A DNA stretch of 64,000 bases from the NCBI GenBank assembly GCA_020428315.1, contig JAGQNA010000002.1:1-64000 (forward strand), written 5' to 3'. The stretch is from Candidatus Saccharimonadota bacterium. Lineage in GTDB: Bacteria > Patescibacteriota > Saccharimonadia > Saccharimonadales > Saccharimonadaceae. Shown here piece by piece: positions 16,788 through 25,855 of the stretch; the first letter of the stretch is position 1, and each line of letters begins with the position of its first letter. The notes beneath the pieces were generated by a model that saw only the letters and a list, made by a program, of their open reading frames with translations, searched no databases and was not told where the DNA came from. The translations under genes were made by a program, and so were the position numbers.

Positions 16788-17528
16788 TTATGTTCTATTA
16801 ATCGTAAATAGCTCTGACCATTGTGAGGCAGCGAGTTGGGACGGGCGATCTATGTCTGGAGGTATACTAGTATTTGATTTGTCAGTACTCATGAAGTATT
16901 GTTTGCTCTCAAAACAGTGCCGAATAAATTCTATATATTGTTGTTTAAGCGTGATTGGTATTAATGTTGTATGCTGCGGTGCGCGAGACTTAATCTCGAT
17001 TAGAGCAGTATCTACTGCGGGCGGCGGGGTGAAGTCGGTTTTCTTTAGTGGCTTTCTAATCCTCACAGTGAACCAGGGGGCAATTATTGCACCGAGTTGA
17101 TTCGTGAAGTGATCTCTGCTCTCAATTAGTTTATTTGCGAACTGTTTTTGAACGATAAAGTACATTGACATAGGAGGATTAGGCAAGCTTGTATAGTGTG
17201 TAATGATTGCCGAGCTTAGGTTGAACGGAATGTTAGAGAATATCTTATATTTTCCTTTAACGGGTTCAATTGTTAGGATATCTTGTTCAATTATCTGTAC
17301 ATTATTCAAGCCTTTAACATTTGCATGTAGTTTTTCTAGTGCTTTTGGCTCGACCTCAACAGCGAAAACAGTTGTGACTCGCCGTGATAGAACACTTGAT
17401 ATAATGCCACTCCCTGCCCCAAGATCATACACTGTATCGTTTTTGCGTAGGTTACTGTGACCAATTAGCTCTGCTACCAGTCGTGGAGATCGTAAGAAGT
17501 GCTGAGAATGGGTGTGAGAACGTGCCAT
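16788..17528 (-). CDS. Erm/KsgA-family rRNA adenine N6-methyltransferase
   Basis: The N-terminus HSQHFLRSPRLV and the SAM loop DLGAGSG (residues 35-41) with AVEVEP place it in the rRNA adenine dimethylase family. The catalytic motif is NIPF (99-102) in KIFSNIPFNLSSAII, which is Erm-like; KsgA/RsmA usually has NLPY. The C-terminal domain is short (246 aa in total). It may therefore act on 23S rRNA A2058 and give macrolide-type resistance, or be a reduced 16S enzyme. It begins 7 nt after the end of the VirB4-like gene, so the two are co-transcribed. Confidence 0.8.
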   Translation of the reverse strand: MARSHTHSQHFLRSPRLVAELIGHSNLRKNDTVYDLGAGSGIISSVLSRRVTTVFAVEVEPKALEKLHANVKGLNNVQIIEQDILTIEPVKGKYKIFSNIPFNLSSAIITHYTSLPNPPMSMYFIVQKQFANKLIESRDHFTNQLGAIIAPWFTVRIRKPLKKTDFTPPPAVDTALIEIKSRAPQHTTLIPITLKQQYIEFIRHCFESKQYFMSTDKSNTSIPPDIDRPSQLAASQWSELFTINRT

Positions 17529-17535
17529 TTATAAA

Positions 17536-20223
17536 CTATGCATCTCGCCTAATTTGTAGCAGGTTGTCTTCGTTCTGCTTAGTCACAGGTGTAGTATTTT
17601 TTTTGGTGTCTACAGACTTACTGTCGTTGGTGGCAGATTTCTTTTTTCTTCTCGTTCGTTTTTTCTTTGGCGCCACTTCATTTACGGCGGTGTTACTAGA
17701 TGCTGTATCCTGCACGGCATGACTGACTTGACTAGACGGACTCACAACCGGAATTGGTTTTAGCGGAGCAGCCTCGATACTACGTGCAGGCTGCGGTGTC
17801 TCTCTATTTGGATTCATTCTTGCGCTAATCTCATCTTCAATAACCGAACGACTACTTGAATAGTTACGACGAGTATTCTCGATAATAAGTCCAACATTAT
17901 CAATCTGTGGTGAAGGTAGGTTTAAGGTCTGTGCACTGAATGCAGGAGACTTCTCCCCGCCAATAACCATATTTATTATGAAATTACGATTGTGCATTTG
18001 TAGTAGATCATTTGCTTCAAAGTTTGGCTCAAATTGTTTTGCTAGGATAGGTGCATCATCTGCAGAGACCCGAAAACAGATTATACTACCAACGTTTCCA
18101 AATACGGCATCACGAACGTTATCCGACATTTGAGAAATATATTGATTGGCTACTGTAAGGTTGAGTCCATATTTTCGAGCCTCAGACAAGATTGTCGCAA
18201 AGCTATCGGTGGCAAAATTCTGAAATTCGTCTACATACAGGTAGAACGGTCGGCGATCTTCGATGTTTGGTATATCTTGCCTGCTCATGGCTGCAAGCTG
18301 TATTTTGGTGACCATAAAGGCCCCTAGTACTGCTGCGTTATCCTCGCCGATGAGACCCTTCGATAAGTTAACTACAAGAATCTTACCCTCATCCATCATC
18401 TGGCGGATATTGAAAGTACTTTTTGGTTGACCGATAATATTGCGTATCACTGGGTTTGCAGTAAACGCCCCAACTTTATTTAATACTGGCGCGACGGCTT
18501 CAGACTGGAACTTATCATTCCAGCTGGCAAATTCAACATTCCAAAATTGCAAGACTACAGTATCTTTACAGTATGTTAGGGTATCTTTTCGAAACTTCTT
18601 ATCAGTTAACATCCGTGTAATATCGAGCATGGTTGTCTCAGGCCTATCAAGTAACGCTAGGATGGTGTAGCGAAGGATATATTCAAGGCGTGGGCCCCAG
18701 CTATCGCCAAACATCCGCTTAAGCACCCCGATAACTTCAGAGCTGATGTTTGTTTTCATGCTAGGATCAGTTATCTCGAGTGGGTTAAAACCAAGTGGAA
18801 AGCTCGTGTCAGCTGGGTTGAAATATATAACATCTTGGAGTCTTGAACCAGGAATAAAGCGCAAGTTGTTGATTGCAAAATCGCCATGTGGATCAATGAT
18901 AGCGTATCCTTGATTGTGATATATGTCGCTAAGAGCTAGAAGCTCAAGGGTGCCGCTCTTCCCTGCCCCTGTTTGACCGATAATATACATGTGTCGCGAA
19001 CGATCTTCTCGTAGCATACCAAATTGATGATTTATTCCACGGAAGTTCGTCATGCCAAATGCAGAAATATTCTCATCGATTGCATCGTTTCCAGTTATAA
19101 CGGGGAGTTTGGCTGGTGGTTCAGCTGTTTTAGAGCTAGCCCAAATGATATTTGGGGTTTCAACGTTTGTGTGTGGTAAATGGAACACACTAGCTAGCTC
19201 CTCTATGTTTAGAATGAAGCCATTGTCAGTAAAATTTCTGTATTTATATAGGGATAGATCCTCTTTTTTGAAACTGCCATTTAAGCCACGAAAACCATTC
19301 AGGTTGGTGCTATTGAATTGCTTGAAGGTTCCGATGATTGCTTGCATCTGTAATTTTGCATTAGTTTGACTCTCACCTAGGTAGACTATCCTAACCTTAG
19401 TTTGGTACCCAAGTTTCGTTGCCTTTTTCTCAGCCTCAGCTATGCGGGTTTTTTCACGTTCAGTTAGTAATTTTTCTCCATCACCCCCTACCCCACCTTC
19501 GGGCGGTTTCCATAGGGCGGCAAAAAATGTTCCAAACCATCGAAAATCAAAACCATCTCCACTGAAAAGCGACATAAAAGGGTTTTTCCCTTTTACAGAT
19601 GATATCCATCTGTCGGATGATCGATGCCAATCATCTGCAAGTGGGCGAACAAGGATCTGTATCCATATTTCTTCACCTGTATTTTCTAGTTTTGCTAAGG
19701 TTCCAGTGATTCCCGCCAGAGGATCTACTTCAAAATTTTGAAATGTTTTTATTGGAAGCATTTCACTGTCAATAAGGGTTATTTCGTTTATGTAGCTAAC
19801 TCGGTGCTGCCTTTCGTGCGAAGTGTAGTCTTCGTCTGCCTGGTGTATTTGCACGCTAGGGTATTGTGAGTATATCTGTCCCTCTACAAAACTTCGAAGA
19901 TTCTTTGGGACCCAAACATAGAAGCGTATTTGACCATTTATTGAAGCAATTTCAAAACTGAGGTGTTCCTGAACCCCTTTATTTATGTGCAGTTCTTTCT
20001 TGTCTCGCAGTATGCCATGTAGACTTGCAAATAACTGCTCAGCAGATAATTCACTCTTATCATTTGCTCGAGGTATTTCGAGTGCGAGTAGTGTACTCTC
20101 TTCGGTGTGCTTTACGCTAGACTTATCATAGTTTCGCCAACTCAAAATAAGTAGTAATAAAACTAGAGGTATCCAAATGTACCATTGTAGTAATGTATCA
20201 ATTAACCATGATATTAACGACAT
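17536..20223 (-). CDS. VirB4/VirD4-like (HerA-FtsK superfamily) membrane ATPase
   Basis: One N-terminal membrane helix (residues 13-28) is followed by a long domain of unknown type and then a HerA/TraG-type ATPase. Walker A is GQTGAGKS (416-423), followed by IIDPHGDF (442-449); Walker B is YLYVDEFQ (661-668); a QYISQM and EARKYGLN segment matches the sensor region. The C-terminal 90 residues are Pro/Ser- then Lys-rich (KKKRTRRKKKSA). Such ATPases move DNA or protein across the membrane or power pilus-like systems. No other T4SS genes adjoin it. The role in uptake or effector delivery is inference. Confidence 0.85.
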   Translation of the reverse strand: MSLISWLIDTLLQWYIWIPLVLLLLILSWRNYDKSSVKHTEESTLLALEIPRANDKSELSAEQLFASLHGILRDKKELHINKGVQEHLSFEIASINGQIRFYVWVPKNLRSFVEGQIYSQYPSVQIHQADEDYTSHERQHRVSYINEITLIDSEMLPIKTFQNFEVDPLAGITGTLAKLENTGEEIWIQILVRPLADDWHRSSDRWISSVKGKNPFMSLFSGDGFDFRWFGTFFAALWKPPEGGVGGDGEKLLTEREKTRIAEAEKKATKLGYQTKVRIVYLGESQTNAKLQMQAIIGTFKQFNSTNLNGFRGLNGSFKKEDLSLYKYRNFTDNGFILNIEELASVFHLPHTNVETPNIIWASSKTAEPPAKLPVITGNDAIDENISAFGMTNFRGINHQFGMLREDRSRHMYIIGQTGAGKSGTLELLALSDIYHNQGYAIIDPHGDFAINNLRFIPGSRLQDVIYFNPADTSFPLGFNPLEITDPSMKTNISSEVIGVLKRMFGDSWGPRLEYILRYTILALLDRPETTMLDITRMLTDKKFRKDTLTYCKDTVVLQFWNVEFASWNDKFQSEAVAPVLNKVGAFTANPVIRNIIGQPKSTFNIRQMMDEGKILVVNLSKGLIGEDNAAVLGAFMVTKIQLAAMSRQDIPNIEDRRPFYLYVDEFQNFATDSFATILSEARKYGLNLTVANQYISQMSDNVRDAVFGNVGSIICFRVSADDAPILAKQFEPNFEANDLLQMHNRNFIINMVIGGEKSPAFSAQTLNLPSPQIDNVGLIIENTRRNYSSSRSVIEDEISARMNPNRETPQPARSIEAAPLKPIPVVSPSSQVSHAVQDTASSNTAVNEVAPKKKRTRRKKKSATNDSKSVDTKKNTTPVTKQNEDNLLQIRRDA

Positions 20224-20279
20224 AGTCTAGACCTATTATAGCAGCCATAGTAATGCTTACTAGTCTACCTTTTTGTATG

Positions 20280-21350
20280 CTATTTAGCTTCGGTTGATAC
20301 CAGAGCATAAGTAGCCTTGGTAACCCTTTTGAACTCCGGTCGACTCTGTAGATTTAGTATGATAGTTGTTTCTTTGACTTGTCGGCTTTTAAGAACTCGT
20401 TTTACTATTTCATCACGATGAAGCGGCTCATTGGCCTTTTCAAGTACACTTGTTATTGCATCTGCAACCGTACCTTTCTTATAACCCCAGCTACCTAGAG
20501 CATATATGCCACGGCCTATTAGTACGAATCTTTTATCTTTAATAAGTTCATTATGGATAGCTTGCGTTGTAACGTCTTTTCTCTTGAAGCTACTTTTTTT
20601 GATTGAGTTAGCAATATCACTGAAGTGCATAGGGCTATTGTTTTTATTTAAAATAACAAAAATCTTATCCCGAATGTTTTTTGGGTTGACGGTCGGCCAT
20701 CTTACAAGCCCCCACTTGTCGTGTAGCGTCGCTAAGTGCTTAGATATACTCGCTAGGGCACGAACGTAACTAGGGTGCTCGTAGTGGTCAAGCTTTTTGT
20801 AGAGATCATCGGTAAGGATAGGCTCGCCATGCTCCTTTATCATTTTTAGTACTTCGTCAACTTTTTTCTTGATAGACTTTTCATCTCCGTACTCTGCAAT
20901 TGCAACAGCATGACGGTAATGGTCATTTTCAGAAATAACTGTTAGGTTTGGAGCAAGTTCGGCGACAAATCCAACGTGAGAAATAAGTTTCTGATAATCT
21001 TTGTTGCCATTGAGCAAAGAACTGGTTAGGTCTGAAATTATTGCAGCCTTACCATTTTCAGAAAGTTGTCGTACAATTGCACGTTCGATATCACGGATTT
21101 CAGGAATTTTACCATCCTCTGTCGCAGACTTAAGCTTAGTAAGGATAGATTTTTCAAGTTGACGAACACGTTCACGGGTAATACCTAGCAGTTCACCGAT
21201 TTGCTCAAGGGTTTCTTTACGGTCATATAGACCAAAGCGTCGCGTTATAATTTCTTTTTCTCGTTCATGCTCGATATAATTAAGAATACCCTCTACTGCC
21301 AGTTTTAAATCTGTTGCTGTATCGATTGCCGCCACTGATGACTGTTCCAT
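20280..21350 (-). CDS. Sigma-region-4 / HARE-HTH regulatory protein
   Basis: Residues about 18-75 look like sigma-70 region 4 (EKEIITRRFGLYD..., LGITRERVRQLE), the part that contacts the -35 box. No region 2 is present. Two or three winged helix modules of the HARE-HTH/RpoE-delta type follow, clearest at about 226-285 (PMHFSDIANSIK) and 290-352 (PLHRDEIVKRVL). The build suggests a transcription factor tied to RNA polymerase rather than a true sigma factor. It has a strong promoter (TTGACT-17-TATAAT) and GAGAGG before the ATG. Confidence 0.75.
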   Translation of the reverse strand: MEQSSVAAIDTATDLKLAVEGILNYIEHEREKEIITRRFGLYDRKETLEQIGELLGITRERVRQLEKSILTKLKSATEDGKIPEIRDIERAIVRQLSENGKAAIISDLTSSLLNGNKDYQKLISHVGFVAELAPNLTVISENDHYRHAVAIAEYGDEKSIKKKVDEVLKMIKEHGEPILTDDLYKKLDHYEHPSYVRALASISKHLATLHDKWGLVRWPTVNPKNIRDKIFVILNKNNSPMHFSDIANSIKKSSFKRKDVTTQAIHNELIKDKRFVLIGRGIYALGSWGYKKGTVADAITSVLEKANEPLHRDEIVKRVLKSRQVKETTIILNLQSRPEFKRVTKATYALVSTEAK

Positions 21351-21403
21351 ACTATTGCCTCTCTGCCCACACTGTGATGAATTTTATTCTAAACTTTTAT
21401 TAC

Positions 21404-21432
21404 ATTATAGAACAACTATGCTGTAAAGTCAA
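21404..21432 (-). promoter_or_regulatory. Strong promoter of the sigma-like gene
   Basis: On the minus strand TTGACT (21427-21432), 17 bp, TATAAT (21404-21409). Transcription would start near 21397, giving a leader of about 46 nt with a Shine-Dalgarno. Confidence 0.8.
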
Positions 21433-21522
21433 ATACAGACATTGCTATAAATATATTATCATATTTTAGACGTCAAGTATAAATAATTTAATAAGAATAT
21501 TCTTCGTGTGTACCCATAGGTA

Positions 21523-22407
21523 CTACCAGTCATTACTGTCGGGAGGACAGCCACCCTCTTGAATATTCTTAGGGTCAGAATTACTGATGTGGTATATAAA
21601 GTTGCCATACTTTGAAGATACGGCTTCTAGGCAAAAGGCTGTTCCTGTTGAGTCAACTATACTGACAGGAGGTGGAAGAGCTACGGGTGAATAGCCAATT
21701 GAGATCGATGGAACCTTTACAGGAAATGTGCCACCGCTAGCGATAAATCGATTCTTTATTTCATTGGCGACATCAGTCATTTTTGATTTGTAGGTATTTA
21801 TACCAGGATCATTTGGGTCGCAGGGCCATGGCCATACCCAGTACCACCAGCCACATTCGATCTCGAAAGTCTGGTTTATGTAGTAATTAGGGCCACTTTG
21901 AGTCGGCTTTATCGTACCCTGATAGGTGCCAGTGGTTTTGATTCCCAAAAGTCCACCAAGGTAGAGAATCCCCGCAAGATTACCTATTGAGCAGCTATTA
22001 TGGTAAGTTTGTTTGATTGCAGGCTCTGTACTAGTCATGACATCTTTGCAGATATCAATAAATAACACTAATTCTTGAGCATCACTGAGGTTACTATAGA
22101 CCAATGACACATTTGAATTGGTATGGTAGTTCAATGTTACCATTTCCTCGGAGGAAGGAATAAACTTAGGCTGGCCATTTTCTGGATTACCAAGTTGATC
22201 AGAGTATATACGAGACGGATAGCCGTTATGGAAGTTATGGTAGTTTGTAAGTAGCGCTGCTGCTTGAGTTAAGTCGTTTTTTGCAGTGGTTTTTGATAAA
22301 TTCTGTTGCCAGCCATTGTAACCCATAATTCCAATACCGGTGAGGACACCAATAACAGCAATAATAACCAATAGCTCTACAAGGGTGAAGCCGGTATTTT
22401 TTCTCAT
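21523..22407 (-). CDS. Type IV pilin-like protein
   Basis: A class III signal with short leader and GFTLVELL (G6/F7 cleavage, Glu at +5) leads into the pilin helix. The C-terminal domain is large for a pilin. It carries six or more cysteines and an unusual Trp-rich loop CGWWYWVWPWPC (about residues 192-203). It would be processed by a prepilin peptidase and assembled into surface pili used for twitching, DNA uptake or host contact. An extended -10 (TGCTATACT) ends 6 nt before the ATG. No assembly genes are in the window. Confidence 0.85.
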   Translation of the reverse strand: MRKNTGFTLVELLVIIAVIGVLTGIGIMGYNGWQQNLSKTTAKNDLTQAAALLTNYHNFHNGYPSRIYSDQLGNPENGQPKFIPSSEEMVTLNYHTNSNVSLVYSNLSDAQELVLFIDICKDVMTSTEPAIKQTYHNSCSIGNLAGILYLGGLLGIKTTGTYQGTIKPTQSGPNYYINQTFEIECGWWYWVWPWPCDPNDPGINTYKSKMTDVANEIKNRFIASGGTFPVKVPSISIGYSPVALPPPVSIVDSTGTAFCLEAVSSKYGNFIYHISNSDPKNIQEGGCPPDSNDW

Positions 22408-22413
22408 GCTATG

Positions 22414-22419
22414 AGTATA
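22414..22419 (-). promoter_or_regulatory. Extended -10, leaderless start of the pilin gene
   Basis: TATACT preceded by TGC (TGN extended -10) ends 6 nt upstream of the ATG on the minus strand. Confidence 0.55.
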
Positions 22420-22436
22420 GCATAAGTAGAATACAA

Positions 22437-24761
22437 CTAGCTTTTTTTATTCGATTTTTTGGCCACCTTGCGTTTACCTCGAGCCTTATTAGGGGCTTTA
22501 GCTAGGAGTTCCTTGGCCTGGTCATGAGTAATAGACTTGGGTTCAGTGTCTTTAGGGATTTTTGCATTTTTCTTACCATCTGTTATATACGGCCCAAATC
22601 GTCCATTCAAAACTTTTATGCCATCACCAAAGTCGTTTATGTTTTTTTCTGCCTCGGCTTGTAGTTTTGCTGCATATAATTCAAGTGCCTTCTCTAGTTC
22701 TATAGTGTGAGGGTCCTCTGGTTTAATACTTACAAAGAGCTTATCGACTTGGATATACGGTCCAAATCGGCCAATATTTGCTTTAATATCCTTACCATCC
22801 TTTGTCTGCCCAAGTAGCCTAGGTAACTCAAAAGCCTTAAGCGCTTGCTCGAGAGTCACATCGTCAATAGTGGAACCTTTCGGCATAGGGGCAAACTGAG
22901 GCTTGTTCTCTTTGTCATCGGTACCTCCAAGCTGTAGCATTGGACCAAAGCGACCAAAGCGGGCGATTATTGGTAGATTAGTCTTTGGGTGAACACCTAT
23001 CTCGCGACTGTTGCCTACCTTGCTTCGGTCAATACTGCTAGACTTCGCGATAAGCTTACTGAAGGGGTCATAAAAATCTTGAAGCATCTTATTACGATCG
23101 AGCTTAGAGCTAGCAATGTCATCAAAGTGTTCCTCAACTTTTGCAGTAAAGCCATAATCTACGACTGGTTCAAAGTGCTCAGTTAGAAAGCCTGCGATTA
23201 ATTCACCGGCTGGTGTCGGAACAAGCTTTCCCTTGGTGGATCCTGACTTTTCTTCGACTAGCTCACGCTGTACTTCTTCCCCTACAAGATTAAGTATAAT
23301 TGCCTGCCGTGGGATACCTTCGTTCTCGCCTTTTTCGACATAGCCACGAGTTTGGACAGTATCTATTATGGTGGCATAGGTACTTGGTCGACCAATGCCT
23401 AAGTCCTCGAGCTTTTTAACTAAACTACCTTCGGTATAGCGAGCTGGTGGTTTTGCAAAAATTTGGCGTGCTTGGATTTGATTTGTTTCGATTTGATCGT
23501 TTATTTTTAAGGCTGGTAGAATCTCTTCCTTGCTAGCACCATAAACTCGTAAGAAGCCATCAAAAGCAATAATTTCACCTTTTGCTTCAAAAATAAGATT
23601 TTTATCACTCGAAGAGCTAGGGGCTATGGTAACAGTAGTCTTTTCAAGCTTAGCTGGGCTCATTTGACTTGCTAGAGTTCTTCGACGTATTAGATCATAT
23701 AGCTTTTGGTCATACTCATTATTGCTAGCAGTCTCGAGCGACATGTCTGTAGGTCGAATCGCCTCATGAGCTTCTTGAGCGTTTGAGTTTTTAGTTTTAA
23801 ATTTTCGAACAGTGCTATACTCTGGTCCGTACAGTCGTTTAATATAGTCAGTCGCACTAGCAATAGCCTGGCCGCTCAGATTGACACTGTCAGTCCGCAT
23901 ATAGGTTATTTTTCCGTCTTGATAGAGCTTCTGTGCACTTGACATAGTTGCTTTCGATCCAAAGCCGAGTCGAGAATTCGCCTCTTGTTGGAGCGTACTA
24001 GTCGTGAAAGGGGCGGATGGATTTCGAGTGCCAGGTGTCTTCTTGATATTAGTGACAGTAAACTGTGTACTATTTAAGCTTTTTAAGAAATCTGACGCAT
24101 CTGCTTCTGACTCAAAACGTTGTTTTAGTTCTGCTTTAAACTCTTGATTATCTTTATAGAATAGTGCTGTAATTTTAAAGTCACTACTGCTATTGAATGA
24201 CTTAATCTCTTGCTCGCGCTCAACTATGAGGCGTACAGCTGGACTTTGTACACGACCAGCACTCTTACCACCAGGAACTTTTTGCCAGACAACTGGACTG
24301 AGCTCAAAGCCAACTATTCGATCTAGAATTTGGCGTGCTTGTTGAGCCTGGACTAAGTCCATGTCGACTACCCGAGGTTCTTTAACTGCCTGTTCGATAG
24401 CATTTTTTGTAATTTCATGAAAAACGATTCGCTTGGTGTTCTTTGGGTCTAATTTTAAAATCTCACAGAGATGCCAAGCTATTGCTTCTCCTTCGCGGTC
24501 TTCATCGGTAGCAAGCCAGACAGTATCAGCTGCTTTAACGGCCTTTTTTAGTTCAGAAATAACTTTTTTCTTTTCTGGATCTACTTCGTATGTGGTTTTA
24601 AAGCCATTCTTTATATCGATAGGGGGATTGCCCTCTTTAGTTTTTTTAGCGATACTACGAATATGACCAATACTTGAAAGCACCTTAAAATCTTTACCAA
24701 GATACTTCTCGATTGTTTTTGCTTTTGCTGGTGACTCGACAATTACTAAATTTTTACTCAT
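22437..24761 (-). CDS. topA: DNA topoisomerase I
   Basis: A type IA topoisomerase that relaxes negative supercoils. The N-terminal TOPRIM domain starts SKNLVIVESPAKAKTIEKYLG with LATDEDREGEAIAWH. The catalytic tyrosine lies in KITYMRTDSV. The C-terminus has no zinc-finger cysteines; instead there are three GRFGP repeats (GRFGPMLQL, GRFGPYIQV, GRFGPYITD) and a basic tail. Length 774 aa is typical. The pilin gene follows 29 nt downstream on the same strand but has its own promoter. Confidence 0.97.
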   Translation of the reverse strand: MSKNLVIVESPAKAKTIEKYLGKDFKVLSSIGHIRSIAKKTKEGNPPIDIKNGFKTTYEVDPEKKKVISELKKAVKAADTVWLATDEDREGEAIAWHLCEILKLDPKNTKRIVFHEITKNAIEQAVKEPRVVDMDLVQAQQARQILDRIVGFELSPVVWQKVPGGKSAGRVQSPAVRLIVEREQEIKSFNSSSDFKITALFYKDNQEFKAELKQRFESEADASDFLKSLNSTQFTVTNIKKTPGTRNPSAPFTTSTLQQEANSRLGFGSKATMSSAQKLYQDGKITYMRTDSVNLSGQAIASATDYIKRLYGPEYSTVRKFKTKNSNAQEAHEAIRPTDMSLETASNNEYDQKLYDLIRRRTLASQMSPAKLEKTTVTIAPSSSSDKNLIFEAKGEIIAFDGFLRVYGASKEEILPALKINDQIETNQIQARQIFAKPPARYTEGSLVKKLEDLGIGRPSTYATIIDTVQTRGYVEKGENEGIPRQAIILNLVGEEVQRELVEEKSGSTKGKLVPTPAGELIAGFLTEHFEPVVDYGFTAKVEEHFDDIASSKLDRNKMLQDFYDPFSKLIAKSSSIDRSKVGNSREIGVHPKTNLPIIARFGRFGPMLQLGGTDDKENKPQFAPMPKGSTIDDVTLEQALKAFELPRLLGQTKDGKDIKANIGRFGPYIQVDKLFVSIKPEDPHTIELEKALELYAAKLQAEAEKNINDFGDGIKVLNGRFGPYITDGKKNAKIPKDTEPKSITHDQAKELLAKAPNKARGKRKVAKKSNKKS

Positions 24762-24916
24762 ATCTTACTTAATACAATAAACTCAACTGACTACTCTACG
24801 CAATAGTTTAAGAAAATGCAAATTTTCACCTTGATACCCAGTATAGTTGACATTTGCGATATTGGCTATTATTTAGTTTTTTTGTGAACTAATTACTTGT
24901 CAGACCGCTAAATACT

Positions 24917-24949
24917 AAATAAAGGGCATAGCTATTGGTGTGCTATGCC
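24917..24949 (-). terminator. Terminator of dprA
   Basis: GGCATAGC (24925-24932) and GCTATGCC (24942-24949) form a perfect 8-bp stem; read on the minus strand it is followed by CTTTATTT. The stem overlaps the dprA stop codon. Confidence 0.6.
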
Positions 24950-25800
24950 AGTGTCCACTGGTTAGCCCCAAGGCTACGTATTATACCATTAATCTCAAGC
25001 ATTGTTAGCGCTTGAGATAGCTCAGCTGCGCTTACACTTAACTTGTTTCGTATTTCGTCACCATCACGGATACCGTCAGAAAAAAGTTTAATAATACTGT
25101 CTTCAAGCGGTGTATCACCTAGAGGTAGGCTAGTTTGTTGTTTTGAGTCACTTGGCATGAGCAGCTCTATAATATCACGGCTACTAGTTAGCGGAGAGGC
25201 ACCTTGCTTGATTAGCTGATTGCAGCCAAAGCTCATCGGGCTAGTGATTGGACCTGGGACTACAAAAACATCTTTCCCCTGTTCTAATGCACGACTTGCG
25301 GTGTTCAGAGTACCACTTCGTGCCGATGCTTCTGTGATAATGATTGCATCGGCAAGACCACTGACTAGTCTATTGCGTTCTAGGAACTGGTACGGTCGAG
25401 CTCGTGAGTGCTGAGGATATTCACTAATAACCGCCCCACCATTTAAAATGATTTCTTTGCCGAGTGAAGCATTACTAGCCGGATAAATGTTAGGTAGTCC
25501 ATTGGCAAGAATTGCTATAGTTACCCCGCCGCTTTCAAGAGCTGAACGGTGAGCTATTGCATCAACTCCCAGCGCAAGTCCGCTAATAATAATAATTCCG
25601 TGACGAGCAAGTTCGCTAGTGATTTTCGATGTAACCTCTATGCCATACGAGGTAGGTTTTCTAGTACCGACAACAGCAACAGACGGTCTACGATTATTGG
25701 GTAATACGCCAATATAATCTAACTTTTTAGGAGGTTTTGCAATATGGGTCAATATCTGAATGTAATTATTTGTATCTGGTGAAATAGTATTGATTTTCAT
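24943..25800 (-). CDS. dprA: DNA-processing protein DprA
   Basis: DprA loads RecA on incoming single-stranded DNA during natural transformation. The Rossmann-type core shows VGTRKPTSYG, ISGLALGVDAIAH, LANGLPNIYP and SGTLNTASRALEQGKDVFVVPG. A C-terminal winged helix (about residues 215-285) is present. The 285-aa protein lacks the N-terminal SAM-like domain of longer forms. With the pilin gene it supports competence in this organism. Confidence 0.95.
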   Translation of the reverse strand: MKINTISPDTNNYIQILTHIAKPPKKLDYIGVLPNNRRPSVAVVGTRKPTSYGIEVTSKITSELARHGIIIISGLALGVDAIAHRSALESGGVTIAILANGLPNIYPASNASLGKEIILNGGAVISEYPQHSRARPYQFLERNRLVSGLADAIIITEASARSGTLNTASRALEQGKDVFVVPGPITSPMSFGCNQLIKQGASPLTSSRDIIELLMPSDSKQQTSLPLGDTPLEDSIIKLFSDGIRDGDEIRNKLSVSAAELSQALTMLEINGIIRSLGANQWTLA

Positions 25801-25820
25801 AGAAAAAGTTTCAAAAAGGC

Positions 25821-25849
25821 TTGACGTTATGTCAAATACGTGCTAATAT
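25821..25849 (+). promoter_or_regulatory. Strong promoter of an ORF-less transcript
   Basis: TTGACG (25821-25826), 17 bp, TAATAT (25844-25849). It points away from dprA and no coding frame follows before the terminator at 26133-26169. Confidence 0.75.
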
Positions 25850-25855
25850 TTAAGA

